DNA from: Charina bottae
Lineage: Eukaryota; Chordata; Lepidosauria; Squamata; Charinaidae
Length of the DNA: 64,000 nt
Reading direction: 5' to 3'
Assembly (NCBI GenBank): GCA_023362775.1
Contig: JALMGJ010000008.1
Coordinates: 41,596,001 to 41,660,000, forward strand
Under the pieces are notes generated by a model. That model had not been told where the DNA came from, did not search any database, and was given only the letters and a program-made list of their open reading frames with translations. Of the stretch, positions 45,131 to 56,366 are shown piece by piece. Each line of letters begins with the position of its first letter. Position 1 is the stretch's first letter. The position numbers were made by a program, and so were the translations under genes.

Positions 45131-46494
45131 CACAGTTCAACCCTGAGCTACAAATATTCTCTTCAATTATATTTCTCTCTTCCCAATAATTATATGTTAC
45201 ATACTAGTGTGTGTATACATATACTTGAAGGCACACTTCAAAAATGGGCAGGCCAGGAGTCAAATTTAATCTCCTCAGGATTAACTGAGTCAGCTAGCTC
45301 TACTTTGGGGTTTGCATGAAACATCCCTCCCTCCCTCAAGATCCAGTCAAATGTGTTATGCGAATAGAGCCTCGGTATCTTTTCAAAAAAATTCAAAAGG
45401 CCTGCATATCCTGATTCCATTGTTAAATTCCAACCAGGACACTTTTTTTTAATCTATCTATTATTCTGCAATAACTTGGCTCATTTCTAAGTCTCTGGCA
45501 TTCTTAGTCTCATGAAAGTAATTATTGAAACTGCTCCATCAGAGGGAAAGATGGAGAATGAAAAACAGTGACATCCGCCACCCACACACAAATCATAGGC
45601 TTTTGCTCAGATTTTCCTTCGGCCAATCTATAAGTCATCTATGATAAGCATGAAGCATGAAAACATTTACATATGGAGACCTTTTTTTTTTCTTCAATAG
45701 CTAAGCACACTCCTGCATCACTCATGGACAGAAATGCCTAAGAGGCCATTTAAAAACAAAGGCAAAATATGTTCACTGCTGGCAAGGTAATTCTTTCCTC
45801 AACGTCCCATTATTCCAAAACAGATGTTTGTTTCTAATTCTCTTCTGCCATCTGTTATTTACTAGTTTTCTGGAGCTGTGCATCTTTATTTGTCAGCAAC
45901 ACAAATCATTCTTAAGAAGCCAGCAGTAAAAGATGAGTCGGGGAAAAAAATCCAAATCCATAGGTGGCTAATACCTTCATTATCAAACTATCACAAAAGA
46001 ATAGGTAAGCATCTGAGTTCTACCCAAGACCGGGAAGAAGTAAGAAAGACCAAAAGTTGTGCCAGATGTTTCAGTTATGAAGTCTCCAACTCAAAATCAA
46101 GTTGCAAATTGTAGATGGAATGCAGAGTCAATGTTAGATGTTGCTGGCATTAGATGGTACCCCCTTCTTCTGGAACAAAAGAAATGGACCTTGTTGCTTC
46201 TTCTCCACCTCTTTCGTAACATCTTGCCTGATGCAGAGTTCTGGAGATCTTGAAGGTTGCAGGCCCTTTTGTGTCACTTTGACTGGTCATCATCGTTATC
46301 ACCTAGCTATGATGCTGGTTCCCCACTCCCCAGCTCAAGAGTCCAGCATGACTACGACTGCTTTTATTGAAGAAGAGTCGGCTGCTGACGTCCTGGATGT
46401 TGCTGTTCGGGATCCGTCGTCTCCACCGCCATTCACGGGATCTTCTTTGTTCCGGTGGGCGACCCCCGACAGGACGCCAGCAAATTCCCCCACT

Positions 46495-46665
46495 TAAGGT
46501 GGTACCCATTTATCTACTTGCATTTGCTTTCGAACTGTTGGGTTGACAGGAGCTGGGGCAAGTGGCGAGAGCTCACCTCGTCACGCGGGGATTTGAACTG
46601 CCGACCCGCTGACCGGCAGTCTTACAGCTTCAGTGGTTCAACCCGCTGAGCTACCGCTCCCCTAA
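46495..46665 (-). mobile_element. tRNA-derived SINE
   Basis: Minus-strand A box (GTAGCTCAGCGGGTTGAAC) and B-box-like AGTTCAAATCC, then GAACAGTTCGAAAGCAAATG-like body. Related to 25572-25905. Just downstream (5' of gene sense) of exon E5's donor side. Confidence 0.75.
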
Positions 46666-46795
46666 TCCACTTGCAGCAGATCTGTTAAATAGTGCTTAAA
46701 TATGGGGAGAGTTGGCTCAGTAGTCATGACGGAGAAAGAAGTCTTCTTATACACACTGATAAAAACTGCCCAGGAATGCCACTCTGGAGACTCAC

Positions 46796-46936
46796 CATAG
46801 CAATGTGTTCCCTGATGATACCATCCCTCTGGACACTCAGCAATGCACTGGCCTTCATAAAGGACTTGAGGAGACGCGCAAGCAGTGCAGTTCTCGGGGG
46901 ATCTCCCTGTGCAAGAAAGGCAGGAGGAGTGGCACG
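46796..46936 (-). CDS. FRAS1: FRAS1 exon E5: furin-like repeat
   Basis: 141 bp, 47 codons. Acceptor TTCCGCTGCAG then CGTGCCACT; ends CATTGCTATG before GTGAGTC. Begins ACHSSCLSCTGRSPENC, ends WYHQGTHCY; eight cysteines; NCT is a possible N-glycosylation sequon. It is followed by an 8.4 kb intron that holds the Penelope-like element. Confidence 0.94.
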
Positions 46937-47633
46937 CTGCAGCGGAAAAAGAGAAAAGTGAGTTGATCAATCAGACTATATGGTTTTTGCAAGAAGGGCA
47001 GGACGTTGAGGTAGAAGTTCGATGGCCACATTCTGTAGAGGAGAGTAATACACATGATCATCCAAACAGCTTTTACCCCCAACAGAGCAGAAGTCCAGAG
47101 TGGGACCTCCATCATACCATTAGATCCAGAGTCTATAGTTAATTAGAACATCAGTGCTACCAAAGCTACTGGTTCAATTTTACTTCCTTGGATTATTTTT
47201 TAATCATGAGAATTGCTGCACAGGATTCTCCTCACTGTCTGCTAGGAGCAATCCTGAAGCGCCAATCATCTTTTTTTAATATTGCATTATTTTTTTCCCA
47301 AACGCATGAGGGCTTGAGCTTCAGGAGGGTAACCTTAAACTAAATATTAGGGGAAAGAACTAGTTGAGCAAACCACATTAGAACCCATTATCTTGTATAG
47401 AGATGGGCTATCTTATTGCAGCCAGGGGTTGGCACCCATCCATCCATCTATCCGCATGGTTTAGGGCCGAGGGGCGGGGTTTGATGCTGATGTGATATTA
47501 CTGGAATGTGCAAGACTAGTTTTCCTGCCTTTTCTCCCCACTTTGGGAGATGGGGGCTTAATCATAATAGCTGTGTTAATCCTATCAGAGCGCTTAAGTC
47601 ACTATTTTACTCCTTCTATTGACAGACAGAGAG

Positions 47634-47850
47634 GCAGTTTGGTGCAGTGGTGAAACTGGGAGACCGTGAATTCTAGTCCCGCCTTAGGCACAAAGCCAGC
47701 TGGGTGACCTTGGGCCAGTCCCTCTCTCTCAGCCCTAGGAAGGAGGCAATGGCAAACCACTGCTGAAATCTTGCCACAAAAACTGCAGGGACTTGTCCAG
47801 GCAGTCTCCAGGAGACAAGACTGCCTTGAAGGCATTAAATAAATAAATAA
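47634..47850 (+). mobile_element. Sauria-type SINE, single body unit
   Basis: GGCAGTTTGGTGCAGTGG head, GAATTCTAGTCCCGCC, one body unit with CAGCCCTAGGAAGGAGGC, then AACTGCAGGGACTTGTCCAG and an AAATAAATAAAT tail. Confidence 0.85.
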
Positions 47851-48487
47851 GACAGAAGGCATGGAAGAGTTTCACCATTGTTATCTGGCAATTTTCTATC
47901 CACTTCGACTGCTTGATTTGGGACGGGGGGGGGGGGCGCGTCTCAGGTCGCCAAAGAGGCACCAGGGGCTACAGGCAATCAGAGGCTGAAAAGCTATCTC
48001 TTGGGGATACTTTATTTCTGAATTTCCTGTCTCAAGTAGGGGTTTGAATTATTTGGTCTACAAACCCTCCTGCAGTCTATACAGCTGTGATCTGCTAGTC
48101 TCAGCAGCCTTCCCTCTCATTCCAATTTCCCCCAAATCTATATAATAAGCAAATTTGTTGCTGTGGTACGTATTCCGGGTACAAATGCTGAACTGGTGCT
48201 TTTAAGAAGGAACTTGATGCGGCACTGTTAACCAAAATCCCTTGAGCACAACAAAAGTGTTCAGAACTACCTTTGGACAGGATTTTCTTTCAATAAATGT
48301 CAGGACAATCTAAATCACTTGACAAAACCACTTTTTATTAGCCAATCACTTGAAGGCAGTTTATTGGGCTGCTCGGAGGAGATGCTGCAGAGATGGAAGT
48401 TATCCAGATCTGCAGAATTCCGTCTTTCAAGGTGATCTGTACTAAGGCTGTCCACTGCTTCAGATTTGAACCAAAGTTCTTTGGAGC

Positions 48488-48489
<2 letters not shown>

Positions 48490-48566
<77 letters not shown>
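48490..48566. repeat. (TG)n(AG)n microsatellite
   Basis: About 19 TG units followed by about 18 AG units. Confidence 0.95.
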
Positions 48567-48569
<3 letters not shown>

Positions 48570-49214
48570 ACATCACTTGTCTGAGACACTTTAAAGCAGC
48601 TGCCTTTTCCTGAGATTGTAAAGCCACTGTGAAGGGCAACCATGTGATCCTGGGAAAAGATGTGGCTGCTTTAAAGAGTGGGAGATAATGGCTTTGGTTG
48701 CACCCCTACTGTATATGCTGTAAAGCAACTCCTTGGAACCAAATCCTCAGTGTTGTATAGCCACAGTCTAAACTGAAAACCCTATAGAATGTTTCATCTT
48801 CAAAGGAATGTATTGAATAGTTGTAATTGAGGAGAGGGGGATGTTTCTCCCCACCCACCTAGTAATACGTTCTCTATATCAGAAGAGCAACCCACAAGCC
48901 ACCTCTAGCTGTCAGCAGCCCTCAGACCACCTCAAGTCTAACATGGGAAGGGCCAAAAATACATTTATGTTCTGAGGCTTTAGGCGGTTTTCCTTCTGGC
49001 ACCAAAAAGTCTCAAATTTGCTCTAAATCAGCTACAAAAAACATCATTTTTCTTCACAGTTGGTGGCCCTAAAACATGCAGAGCAAATTTGGGGTGCTTG
49101 AGGAATTCAATCTTAGCTAATTCTCTATGTTAAATGACTTGATCTGCACCCGTCACATAATTTGGGTTTCTGTTTTTCATTATTAGCATGGGAGAGATCA
49201 GATCCTTCGCTCAC

Positions 49215-49388
49215 CTTTGCAAATCCTGTCTTCATTACTGTAGAACAGGATTCTGCACCGAGGTAGGCAGGTTCCGACGGACTTCTCCTCAAGGCTCATT
49301 TCTGGCTGCAGGTGCTCCTCTGGATTTGTGCATCGTGTACAGTGTGAACGTTCCGGACCAATACAAGCCCTGCAAGATGAATGGCAAC
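49215..49388 (-). CDS. FRAS1: FRAS1 exon E4: long furin-like repeat
   Basis: 174 bp, 58 codons, the longest exon here. Acceptor CTTCTGCAG then GTTGCCATT; ends TGCAAAG before GTGAGCG. Begins GCHSSCRACIGPERSHC; between the fifth and sixth cysteines it carries about eleven extra residues (region PEEHLQPEMSLEEKSVGTC), then LPRCRILFYSNEDRICK. Eight cysteines are kept. FRAS1 in mammals, as I recall it, has a similarly lengthened repeat at this place, which is one of the main anchors for the gene assignment. Confidence 0.93.
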
Positions 49389-49916
49389 CTGCAGAAGAAG
49401 AATCAGACTGTGAAATCCATCTTAAAGGAGGCTGTCTATGTGGGAGAAAAGAGATGGATTCTCTTTTGGGAGACATCCTAGATCCACTTCCCCCAACCTC
49501 AATGCCTTCCATACATACTGAGCTCAACTTCCACAATTGCCCGGTCAGCATTGCCACTGCTAGGAATCCTGGGAGTTGAAGTCTACACATCTGGAAGGTA
49601 CTCAGACTGTATCTAAGGTAGCCTTCTCCAGTCAGTGGAATGATGTCTGCAACTTTGTTTTCTTCCCCCTCCTTCCAGCATTATTGTCCTGGCCCATCAA
49701 CATCACACAACAATTTCTCTCTTGCGGGTGTCACTAAACCCCATGACAGTCTTTCTAGGAAGTAAGTTCAATTCAACTCCAAAAGCAGCGTATTTGAAAA
49801 AGTCTCTAGAATATTTCAGGAGTAACGAAAAACGTTCCAAACTTTGAGACAGCAGGAGAGAGTGAACTAGAGACATTTTAGTTGTGGGCCTATAAAGGCA
49901 GGGAAATCTGTGTTAC
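49389..49916 (-). other. FRAS1 intron E3-E4
   Basis: 528 bp. A decayed inverted-repeat MITE of the CAGTGTTTCTC type may lie at about 49490-49612 (CCTGGGAGTTGAAGTCTACAC is its right arm); otherwise nothing is seen. Confidence 0.5.
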
Positions 49917-50057
49917 CTTGACAGATGTTGTGGTGCTGATAAAAACCCTCTCCACAAGCAAGAAGACACTGACCCCAGTAGAAGGCCTGGGGAAAGGAGC
50001 AGGAGGTGCACTGCGTAGGCAAAGGCCCCATGCAGCTGGTGCAGGAACTGTGGCAAA
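49917..50057 (-). CDS. FRAS1: FRAS1 exon E3: furin-like repeat
   Basis: 141 bp, 47 codons. Acceptor CCCCAG then TTTGCCACA; ends ATCTGTCAAG before GTAACAC. Begins VCHSSCTSCMGP and ends YQHHNICQ; eight cysteines. The donor departs from consensus at +5 (GTAACA), but the exon end is fixed by phase and by the terminal cysteine of the repeat. The intron to E4 is only 528 bp, the shortest in the window. Confidence 0.93.
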
Positions 50058-50769
50058 CTGGGGATGGGGAAAGAAAGGTAAAAAAAATAAATGGAACCAT
50101 GCATGATTTGGATTTCTTCAAACTCATTCATCAATTGAGAACGACACCCTCCTCATCTGGGAAAGAAAAACCATATGAAATTCCTTCCTTTGGTTCAAGT
50201 TCTCCAGTTCCAGCATACCAATATCTACGTGGTGGTGATATTAGATTATTTTATCCACGTAGTGGTTAAAATTGGCAAGATGGTGGACAGAATGTTGCAA
50301 TCAAGCCCACCCCTATTGTACATGCACGTCACACCATCAAAAGGAGAAGAGCTTGCATCGCAACACTCCATCTGCCAACTTGCCAATTTTGACACACGCA
50401 CGCACAGTCCTGCAGACACCCTGAAGCAGGAAGCTGCAATTTGCGTTCTTTCTTTTGATTTTCTGTCTCCTTGTCCTGAAAATTACCCCGATCCTGTTTG
50501 CTTTCTCTTGCCTCTTTCCGTACTAATTTGAGCTAATTTGTCTTATCATAACCCTGTCTAAAGTAAGCCTTTTTTGAGCTCAGGGGCATCCATGGGGACA
50601 GGCGTCTGTAGAATGATGAAAGCAGCATTGCTCCTTGGGCCACAAGCTCCATCCCGTTGTGATGCCATGCTCACATAAAAAGGGACGGAGCTTGTGATGT
50701 GACAGCGCAACACAGCTTTTCATAATAGCTGTTAATTCTCACAATACATTTTGTGAGAAATGTATAAAA

Positions 50770-50925
50770 GGTAAAGGTTCCCCCCACACATTTGTGCAGT
50801 CGTGTCCGACTCTAGGGGCCGGTGCTCATCTCCGTTTGTTAGCCAAAGAGCCAGCGTTGTCCGAAGACGCTTCCACGGTCATGTGGCCGCATGACACGCG
50901 TGGAACGCTGAGAAACGTATGGGCT
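50770..50925 (-). mobile_element. tRNA-derived SINE, 3' part
   Basis: GTAAAGGTTCCCCCCACACA, CGTGTCCGACTCTAGGGGCC and AGCCAGCGTTGTCCGAAGAC match the reverse of the 3' half of the SINE at 25572-25905. Confidence 0.8.
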
Positions 50926-51188
50926 CCTGCAGAAACCTCTCTCCTGGTTTGATACCTGCACCCAATTCTATGGAACCAGATCCCAAAAAAGCCGTAAAAC
51001 CCCTCTTTAGGGGTGGATCCTTGTTCAGTTCATCAATATTCCAGGAAGACTACAGCAGCTGATTTAAGCAAAAGGTCTATTTGTCACGCAAAACAGCAAC
51101 ACTAGACGGCAAACAGGTTTGTTTTTAAATAAGATTTTCTACTCCCTGACCATTTGGTACCACTGCTGATTTCAATGAGACTGAAAGC

Positions 51189-51485
51189 ATCTTGAGTTAT
51201 TTATAAAAATAATAAAGGCGGGATAGAAAATAAATAAAATAATAAAATAATAAAATAAAATAATAAAACAAAATAAAACAAAATAAAACAAAATAAAATA
51301 AAATAAAATAAAATAAAATATAAAATAAAATAAAATAAATAAAATAATAAAATAAAATAAAATAAAATAAAAAAATAAAATAAAATAAAATAAAATAAAA
51401 TAAAATAAAATAAAATAAATCAAATCAAATCAAATCAAATCAAATCAAATCAAATCAAATCAATAAAATAAAATAAAATAAAATC
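51189..51485 (+). repeat. SINE tail expanded to (AAATA)n / (AAATC)n
   Basis: TCTTGAGTTATTTATAAAAA and AATAAAGGCGGGATAGAAAA (Sauria SINE 3' end, 51189-51235) run directly into about 250 bp of AAATA/AAATAAT units, with an inner block of AAATC pentamers at about 51417-51462. Confidence 0.88.
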
Positions 51486-51574
51486 TATTATGTGAAGTTT
51501 TTACAAAATGAAGCTTGTACACACATATGCTCACATATACATATGGTGCATACATACACACATACATAAACATT

Positions 51575-51880
51575 GATTATGTGCCATCAAATCAGTGTGG
51601 ACTCTTAGCAACCACATAGATTTTCTCCAGGACAATCTGTCCCCAGCCTGGTCCTTCAGATCTTCCAACAGTGCACCCATTGCTGCTGTAACTGAGTCCA
51701 TCCACCTTGCTGCTGATTGTCCTCTTCTTCTCTTTCCATCCACCTTTCCCAGCCTTTGAGTCTTCTCCAGAGAGCGAGGTCTTTGCACAATGTGTCTGAA
51801 GCAGGATAATCTGAGCCTGGTCATTTGTGCCTTGAGTAAGAACTCTGGGTTGATTTGTTTGATGATCTATTTGTTGTCCA
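51575..51880 (-). mobile_element. RTE-type LINE 3' end
   Basis: The minus strand reads LRLSCFRHIVQRPRSLEKTQRL and GKVDGKRRRGQSAARWMDSV, the RTE C-terminus, with the tail CACTGATTTGATGGCACAT. A subfamily different from BovB. Confidence 0.75.
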
Positions 51881-52200
51881 TGGTATTCTCAAATGTAGGT
51901 AATCATAGTTGCTTATTGCTCCAAATTACCTTTTAAGATTCTCCACCCAGTTTTTGAGCCAAGTAGGTGGATGGTTCTATGAACTGGTTGAGAAATTGGG
52001 TGAAATTTCTCTGAGTTTCCCCTGGAGAAAGAGAACTTCTCTAAGAATGTCTGAAGGGTTAGGGTTGCTTCTTAACAGTGACAGTAATACTGTTACTGCA
52101 AAACAGTCTAAGGAAAGACACGACGTCTAGTTGATGCATCAAAAGCCAGGGAGGCTGAAGACTGTTGGAGGAATTATTCTGCAAAGGAAGACAACACCTA

Positions 52201-53207
52201 CAGTGGATATAAAAAGTCCACACACCCCTGTTAAAATGCCAGGGTTTTGAGACGTAAAAAAATCAGACCAAGATAAATCACTTCAGAATTTTTTCCACCT
52301 TTAATATAACATACAAGCTGTACAATTCAACTGAAAAACAAACTGAAATCTTTTAGGGGGAAAAAATAAAAATAAAAAACTAGAATAAAGTGGTTGCATA
52401 AGTGTGCACACCCTCTTATAAGTAGGGATGTGGCTGTTAAATAGTAGTCAGTACACACCTGCCATCAATGTTTGGCGCAAAAACAACACTGCGCATCACC
52501 AAAAGTACACCATACCCACAGTGAAGCATGGTGGTGGCAGCATTATGCTTTGGGGCTGCTTTTCTTCAGCTGGAACTGGGGCTTTAGTCAAGGTGGAGGG
52601 AATTATGAACAGTTCCAAATATCAGTCAATTTTGGCACAAAACCTTCAGGCCTTTGCTAAAATGCTGAAGGTGAAGAGGAATTTCACCTTTCAACGCGAC
52701 AACGACCCAAAGTATACCTCCAAATCAACAAAAGAATGGCTTCACCCGAAGAAGATCAAAGTTTTGGAATGGCCCAGCCAGAGCCCGGACCTGAATCCAA
52801 TTGAAAATCTGTGGGGTGACCTGAAGAGGGCTGTGCACAGGAGATGCCCTCGCAATCTGACAGATTTGGAGCGCTTCTGCAAGGAAGAGTGGGCAAAGAT
52901 TCCCAAGGCAAGATGTGCCATGCTGATAGACTCCTACCCTAAAAGACCGAATGCTGTCATAAAATCAAAAGGTGCTTCAACGAAGTATTAGTTTAAGGGT
53001 GTGCACACTTATGCAACCACATTATTCTAGTTTTTTATTTTTATTTCCCCCCCTAAAAGATTTCAGTGTTTTTCAATTGAATTGTACAGCTTGTATGTTA
53101 TATTAAAGGTTGGAAAAATTCTGAAGTGATTTATCTTGGTCTGATTTTTTTTACATCTCAAAAACCTGGCATTTTAACAGGGGTGTGTAGACTTTTTATA
53201 TCCACTG
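52201..53207 (+). mobile_element. Tc1-like DNA transposon with long terminal inverted repeats
   Basis: Ends CAGTGGATATAAAAAGTCCA and the complementary AGACTTTTTATATCCACTG, flanked by TA (52199-52200, 53208-53209). The inverted repeats continue for about 220 bp (to CTTATAAG-side and AAGGGTGTGCACACTTATGC). A transposase remnant lies between. Internally deleted, so not autonomous. Confidence 0.9.
52428..52991 (+). pseudogene. Tc1-family transposase, N-terminally deleted
   Basis: About 170 residues of real similarity: KHGGGSIMLWGCFSS, then QRDNDPKYTSKSTKEWL and WPSQSPDLNPIENLWGDLKR. The D of RDNDPK and the E of NPIE are spaced as in DD34E transposases. The helix-turn-helix DNA-binding domains and the first catalytic Asp region are missing, replaced by non-matching sequence before about 52470. 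The remaining frame is open to the stop at 52991, immediately before the right inverted repeat. Confidence 0.88.
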
Positions 53208-53214
53208 TATACAC

Positions 53215-53468
53215 CAGAGCTTTCCAAACTGTGTGTCCGGACACGTTAGTGCGTCAGCTGCAGTGTCTGGGTGTGTCGCGGCTGCTGCTGCCCCCTGGCT
53301 TCCACGCAGGTCCTAGTGCCTGCCTTGTGCCCTGCTGCCTCCAAACCTGCCCTGCCAGGATTCCATGCAGGTCCTAGTGCCTGCCTTGTGCCCTGCTGTA
53401 AGAGTGTGTCGCGAAATGATGCATGTCTAAAAGGTGTGTCACCAACATGAAAAGTTTGGAAAGCTCTG
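53215..53468. mobile_element. hAT-B element inserted at the Tc1 end
   Basis: CAGAGCTTTCCAAACTGTG to AAGTTTGGAAAGCTCTG; exact 8-bp target duplication GTATACAC at 53207-53214 and 53469-53476. The left copy of the duplication includes the last base of the Tc1-like element, so it landed right at that boundary. Confidence 0.9.
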
Positions 53469-53801
53469 GTATACACACACACACAGCCTTTAGCAGCCTC
53501 ATAAGTAGAAAGCAGCACACTCCATCTGTATTTCAATGAAATTCACTTGTCAAAATACATTCCTGAAGGAAGTTCAGGAGGAGGAATTATTTGCCTGGCA
53601 TTAAGACAAAGAGCACTTGAGGCTGGATACTGATGGATTGTGCATATGAGTGGGTGGGTAATGTATGCGAGTGTGTGATCCTCAACCACAGCTTGCCAAG
53701 GGAGTTGGGACTTCTAGGAGCTTGAGCTTCGTTGAGCAAGAACCGGAGGACCACAAGTTCAGTGCTCCAACTTACTTACAAAGAATTCCCAAGCAACTTA
53801 C

Positions 53802-53942
53802 CTCTGCATTTGTAAGAACTATCTGCATAGTAGCCATGGGGACATTCTGACATGCAGTTCCCATCAAGCAGAACTCGGCCTGAAGCACAGGCCAAACACC
53901 TCCGCCGGTCTGGGTAACATATTTCACAACCTTCATGGCAAG
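53802..53942 (-). CDS. FRAS1: FRAS1 exon E2: furin-like repeat
   Basis: 141 bp, 47 codons. Acceptor TTTGCTAG then CTTGCCATG; the exon ends AAATGCAGAG before GTAAGTT, a near-consensus donor. The peptide begins ACHEGCEICYPDRRRC and ends YADSSYKCR; eight cysteines. It has no ATG in a favourable place and is easily missed by ORF calling, but the splice sites and phase (1-1) fit its neighbours exactly. Confidence 0.93.
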
Positions 53943-55875
53943 CTAGCAAAGAGGAGAATCCAGTTAGGGTGTTGTGCTTATCGAGCGAGAGAGGGAGAAA
54001 GGTTTAGGCTCCCAGGGGAGGGGGGCAGAAGAGGAAACAAGCTACAAAACGTGTGCTGCAATGTGGTGGTGCAAATATCATTCCTTGCAGTTGCTGAGCA
54101 AGTAGGTAAGGGCAGGGCGAAGGTCGTGATGCCACAATGCACATTTTGGCATCATCGTGGTTAGGAACATGGGCAGAAGCAATGGATTTATTATTGAACT
54201 ATTGTAGAAAACTTAAATTTGAAGTTTTTTTCAAAAGGGGCAAAGGCACCCAATCCACCACGTTGCTTGATCAACCACATTTGGCAGCCTCCTCCCCTGG
54301 CTAAACAGCTGTAGAGAAAAGGAGGGAAGATGTGCAGAGCAAGGGAAGATATGGAAGGCAGCAACTTTCCTTTCCTACTGCTTTGGAATTTGGGCCTGGA
54401 ATCCTCTTCCCCACAGTGCCTTATCCTCGGCTAGAGTTCCTCCCTGCCCACTCCTCTGAGTTTATCAAGTGCTGGAGAAAAACAGCTGCTGGAAGGCAGG
54501 ACCAGATGGAGGAGTTTTCCCACTTCAAATTAGACCCATACGAATGCCTATCAGCTTTAGTGGTTAACTGACGTGGATGGTGGAAAACTGATTTCTTTAA
54601 CAGCATCACTTCCAATCACAGCCACCATCTTGATCTTTTTGAGGAAAAAAAAACACTACACAGATGCCCCTGTGTAAGGAATTACAGGTAGTCCTCACTT
54701 AACAACCACAATTGGGACCAGAATTTTGGTTGCTAAGCGAAGCGGTCATTAAGCGAATCTGACCCGATTTTACGACCCTTTTTGCGGTGGTCATTAAGCA
54801 AATCACCACGGGCATTAAGCAAACCACGTGGTTAAGCAAATCATGAGGTTCCCCATTGATTTTGCTTGCCAGAAGCTGGCCGGAAAGGTTGAAAATGGCG
54901 ATCACGTGACAACGGGATGCTGCGACGGTCATAAATGTGAACCGGTTGCCAAGTGCCCGAATTAGGATCACGTGACCGCGATGACACTGCGACGGTCGTG
55001 TGAGTTCCGCTCATAAGCTGGTTTTTTTCAGCACCATCGTAAGTCCAAGCCATCACTAAACGAATGGTTGTTAAGCGAGGACTACCTGTAGTTCTCTCTA
55101 CTACAACACATGTTCACCAGACCCCTACTAAACACCTGAAAAGTAGCTCTGGAGCCCAAATTTGACCTTCGCTACCCTGAGAGTGCACACTTAAGTCTCT
55201 TCCTATTTTTGTCCTCTTCCGTTGTTGTTTTTTAAAAAAAATTGTTATCAGCAGCAATCTTTGTCTACGCTGCTAAGGTAGTCCACAAGTAGAAATGGGC
55301 TGTGGATAAGGTCTGCATTTTCCATTACTAAGCCCCGCTGGGAAGCCTGCAAAAAGTTTCATTTATCCTTTAATTACTGCTCAGTATGAGGGCGACTCTC
55401 CAGTGGTTCAGTCTCGATCAAGAGGGCTTGAAAAAGGAGTGGCGTTTAGCACCAAATATTTATGCTGGCAGGCCGTGGGGCCCTTCTGCTGATAAACCCA
55501 CCCTTAACTCCAGATAATATTGTGTTTACTGTCTGGTTAAACAAAGCTTTCCCCAAGGAGAGTGTCTATGAAGTTAAAGGAGTGCCTTACCCTGGGGGCA
55601 AAGGGGAAATGGGAGACTTTGTTGTGAAGGCCATGGAGGCCCTATGAAAAACTCTTCAAGAAAGGGTGGTTTTCTGTGTTGGCTGCTCTCTCTCTTACAC
55701 AGACAGACACACATGCACACACACTCTCAACAGCAATGGAGGCTGAGGGAAAGCCCCCACCCCATGATCATCACCCTCCAGTCCTGATATGGGGGAAACA
55801 GCTGCATGGATCTCAACAGCTGGTCCTTGCTAAAAGGTGAAATAAAGTCCTAGTGCGTGAAGGGGTGGCTTTTAC
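53943..55875 (-). other. FRAS1 intron E1-E2
   Basis: 1933 bp with one Tigger-like element (54685-55088); the flanks 53943-54682 and 55091-55875 show nothing recognisable. Confidence 0.65.
54685..55088. mobile_element. Tigger-like non-autonomous element
   Basis: CAGGTAGTCCTCACTTAACA to TTAAGCGAGGACTACCTG, perfect-type inverted ends flanked by TA. Confidence 0.85.
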
Positions 55876-56019
55876 CGCTGCAAACTCCATCCGTAACGTA
55901 GAACCGCTGCCCGCAATTAGCCACGCACGTGCCTTCCAGTAGCACGAGAGACGGGTCTCTGCAAGTGGAACAGTTGTTTGCAGTCGGACCCCGGCACGTA
56001 GCACAGGATTCGTGGCAAG
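55876..56019 (-). CDS. FRAS1: FRAS1 exon E1: furin-like repeat (about no. 3)
   Basis: 144 bp, 48 codons. The minus strand reads CCTCCAG then CTTGCCACGAA at the acceptor and ends TTTGCAGCG before GTAAAAG. The repeat starts ACHESCATC and ends TDGVCS, with eight cysteines in furin-like spacing (C-x3-C-x2-C, then CSTC, GTC, ANC, GVC). NCS forms a possible N-glycosylation sequon. It is the most upstream exon visible; no further furin exon was found in the roughly 8 kb on its 5' side. Confidence 0.93.
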
Positions 56020-56366
56020 CTGGAGGCAAAGGAAAACATTTCCAAGTCAATTAAAGCATCTCATTTACTGTACTCAGCAGGCATCAATTGTTTTTAAAAC
56101 TCAAACAAGACCACCTAGCTAGATTAGGGGGGAGAGGAGAGACAAACAAAGAGAAAAGAGCTTCGGATTTTGAAGAGGGATCATAAGTGATTCTGAATAT
56201 TACCAACAGCTTTTCCAGACCAACTCCAGAAATAAACCTGTGCCAGCCACTGGTTTTCTCCTGGTTCATTGATGGTCAACTGATGTTCAGGACCCCTGGT
56301 GGACAGTCATTCTCCCAAGAGCACAATCTTTTAATCTTTTTTTCCCCATGTATACCACATGTATAC

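Larger units (their letters stand above)
38382..46795 (-). other. FRAS1 intron E5-E6
   Basis: 8.4 kb with hAT-B 40705-41017, a very short Penelope tail, the Penelope element 41496-43665, hAT-D 44133-44424, Penelope family 2 at 44700-45130 and a tRNA SINE 46495-46665. Nothing recognised in 38430-40696, 41100-41480, 43680-44124 and 45131-46490. Confidence 0.65.
46937..49214 (-). other. FRAS1 intron E4-E5
   Basis: 2278 bp with a Sauria-type SINE 47634-47850 and a TG/AG microsatellite 48490-48566. The other parts show nothing recognisable; a G run lies at 47923-47936. Confidence 0.65.
50058..53801 (-). other. FRAS1 intron E2-E3
   Basis: 3744 bp with a tRNA SINE 50770-50925, a SINE tail expanded to AAATA repeats, an RTE tail, the Tc1-like element and hAT-B next to it. 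50070-50760 and 53480-53790 show nothing recognisable. Confidence 0.65.

Noticed and set aside
49490..49612. Full hAT-C MITE
   Set aside because: One arm is visible but the other is too decayed and no target duplication was found; only mentioned in the intron entry.
55462..55647. Short plus-strand frame (61 codons) with normal-looking protein sequence
   Set aside because: No recognisable domain, no splice or promoter support, and it lies inside a FRAS1 intron in antisense; length is within chance.
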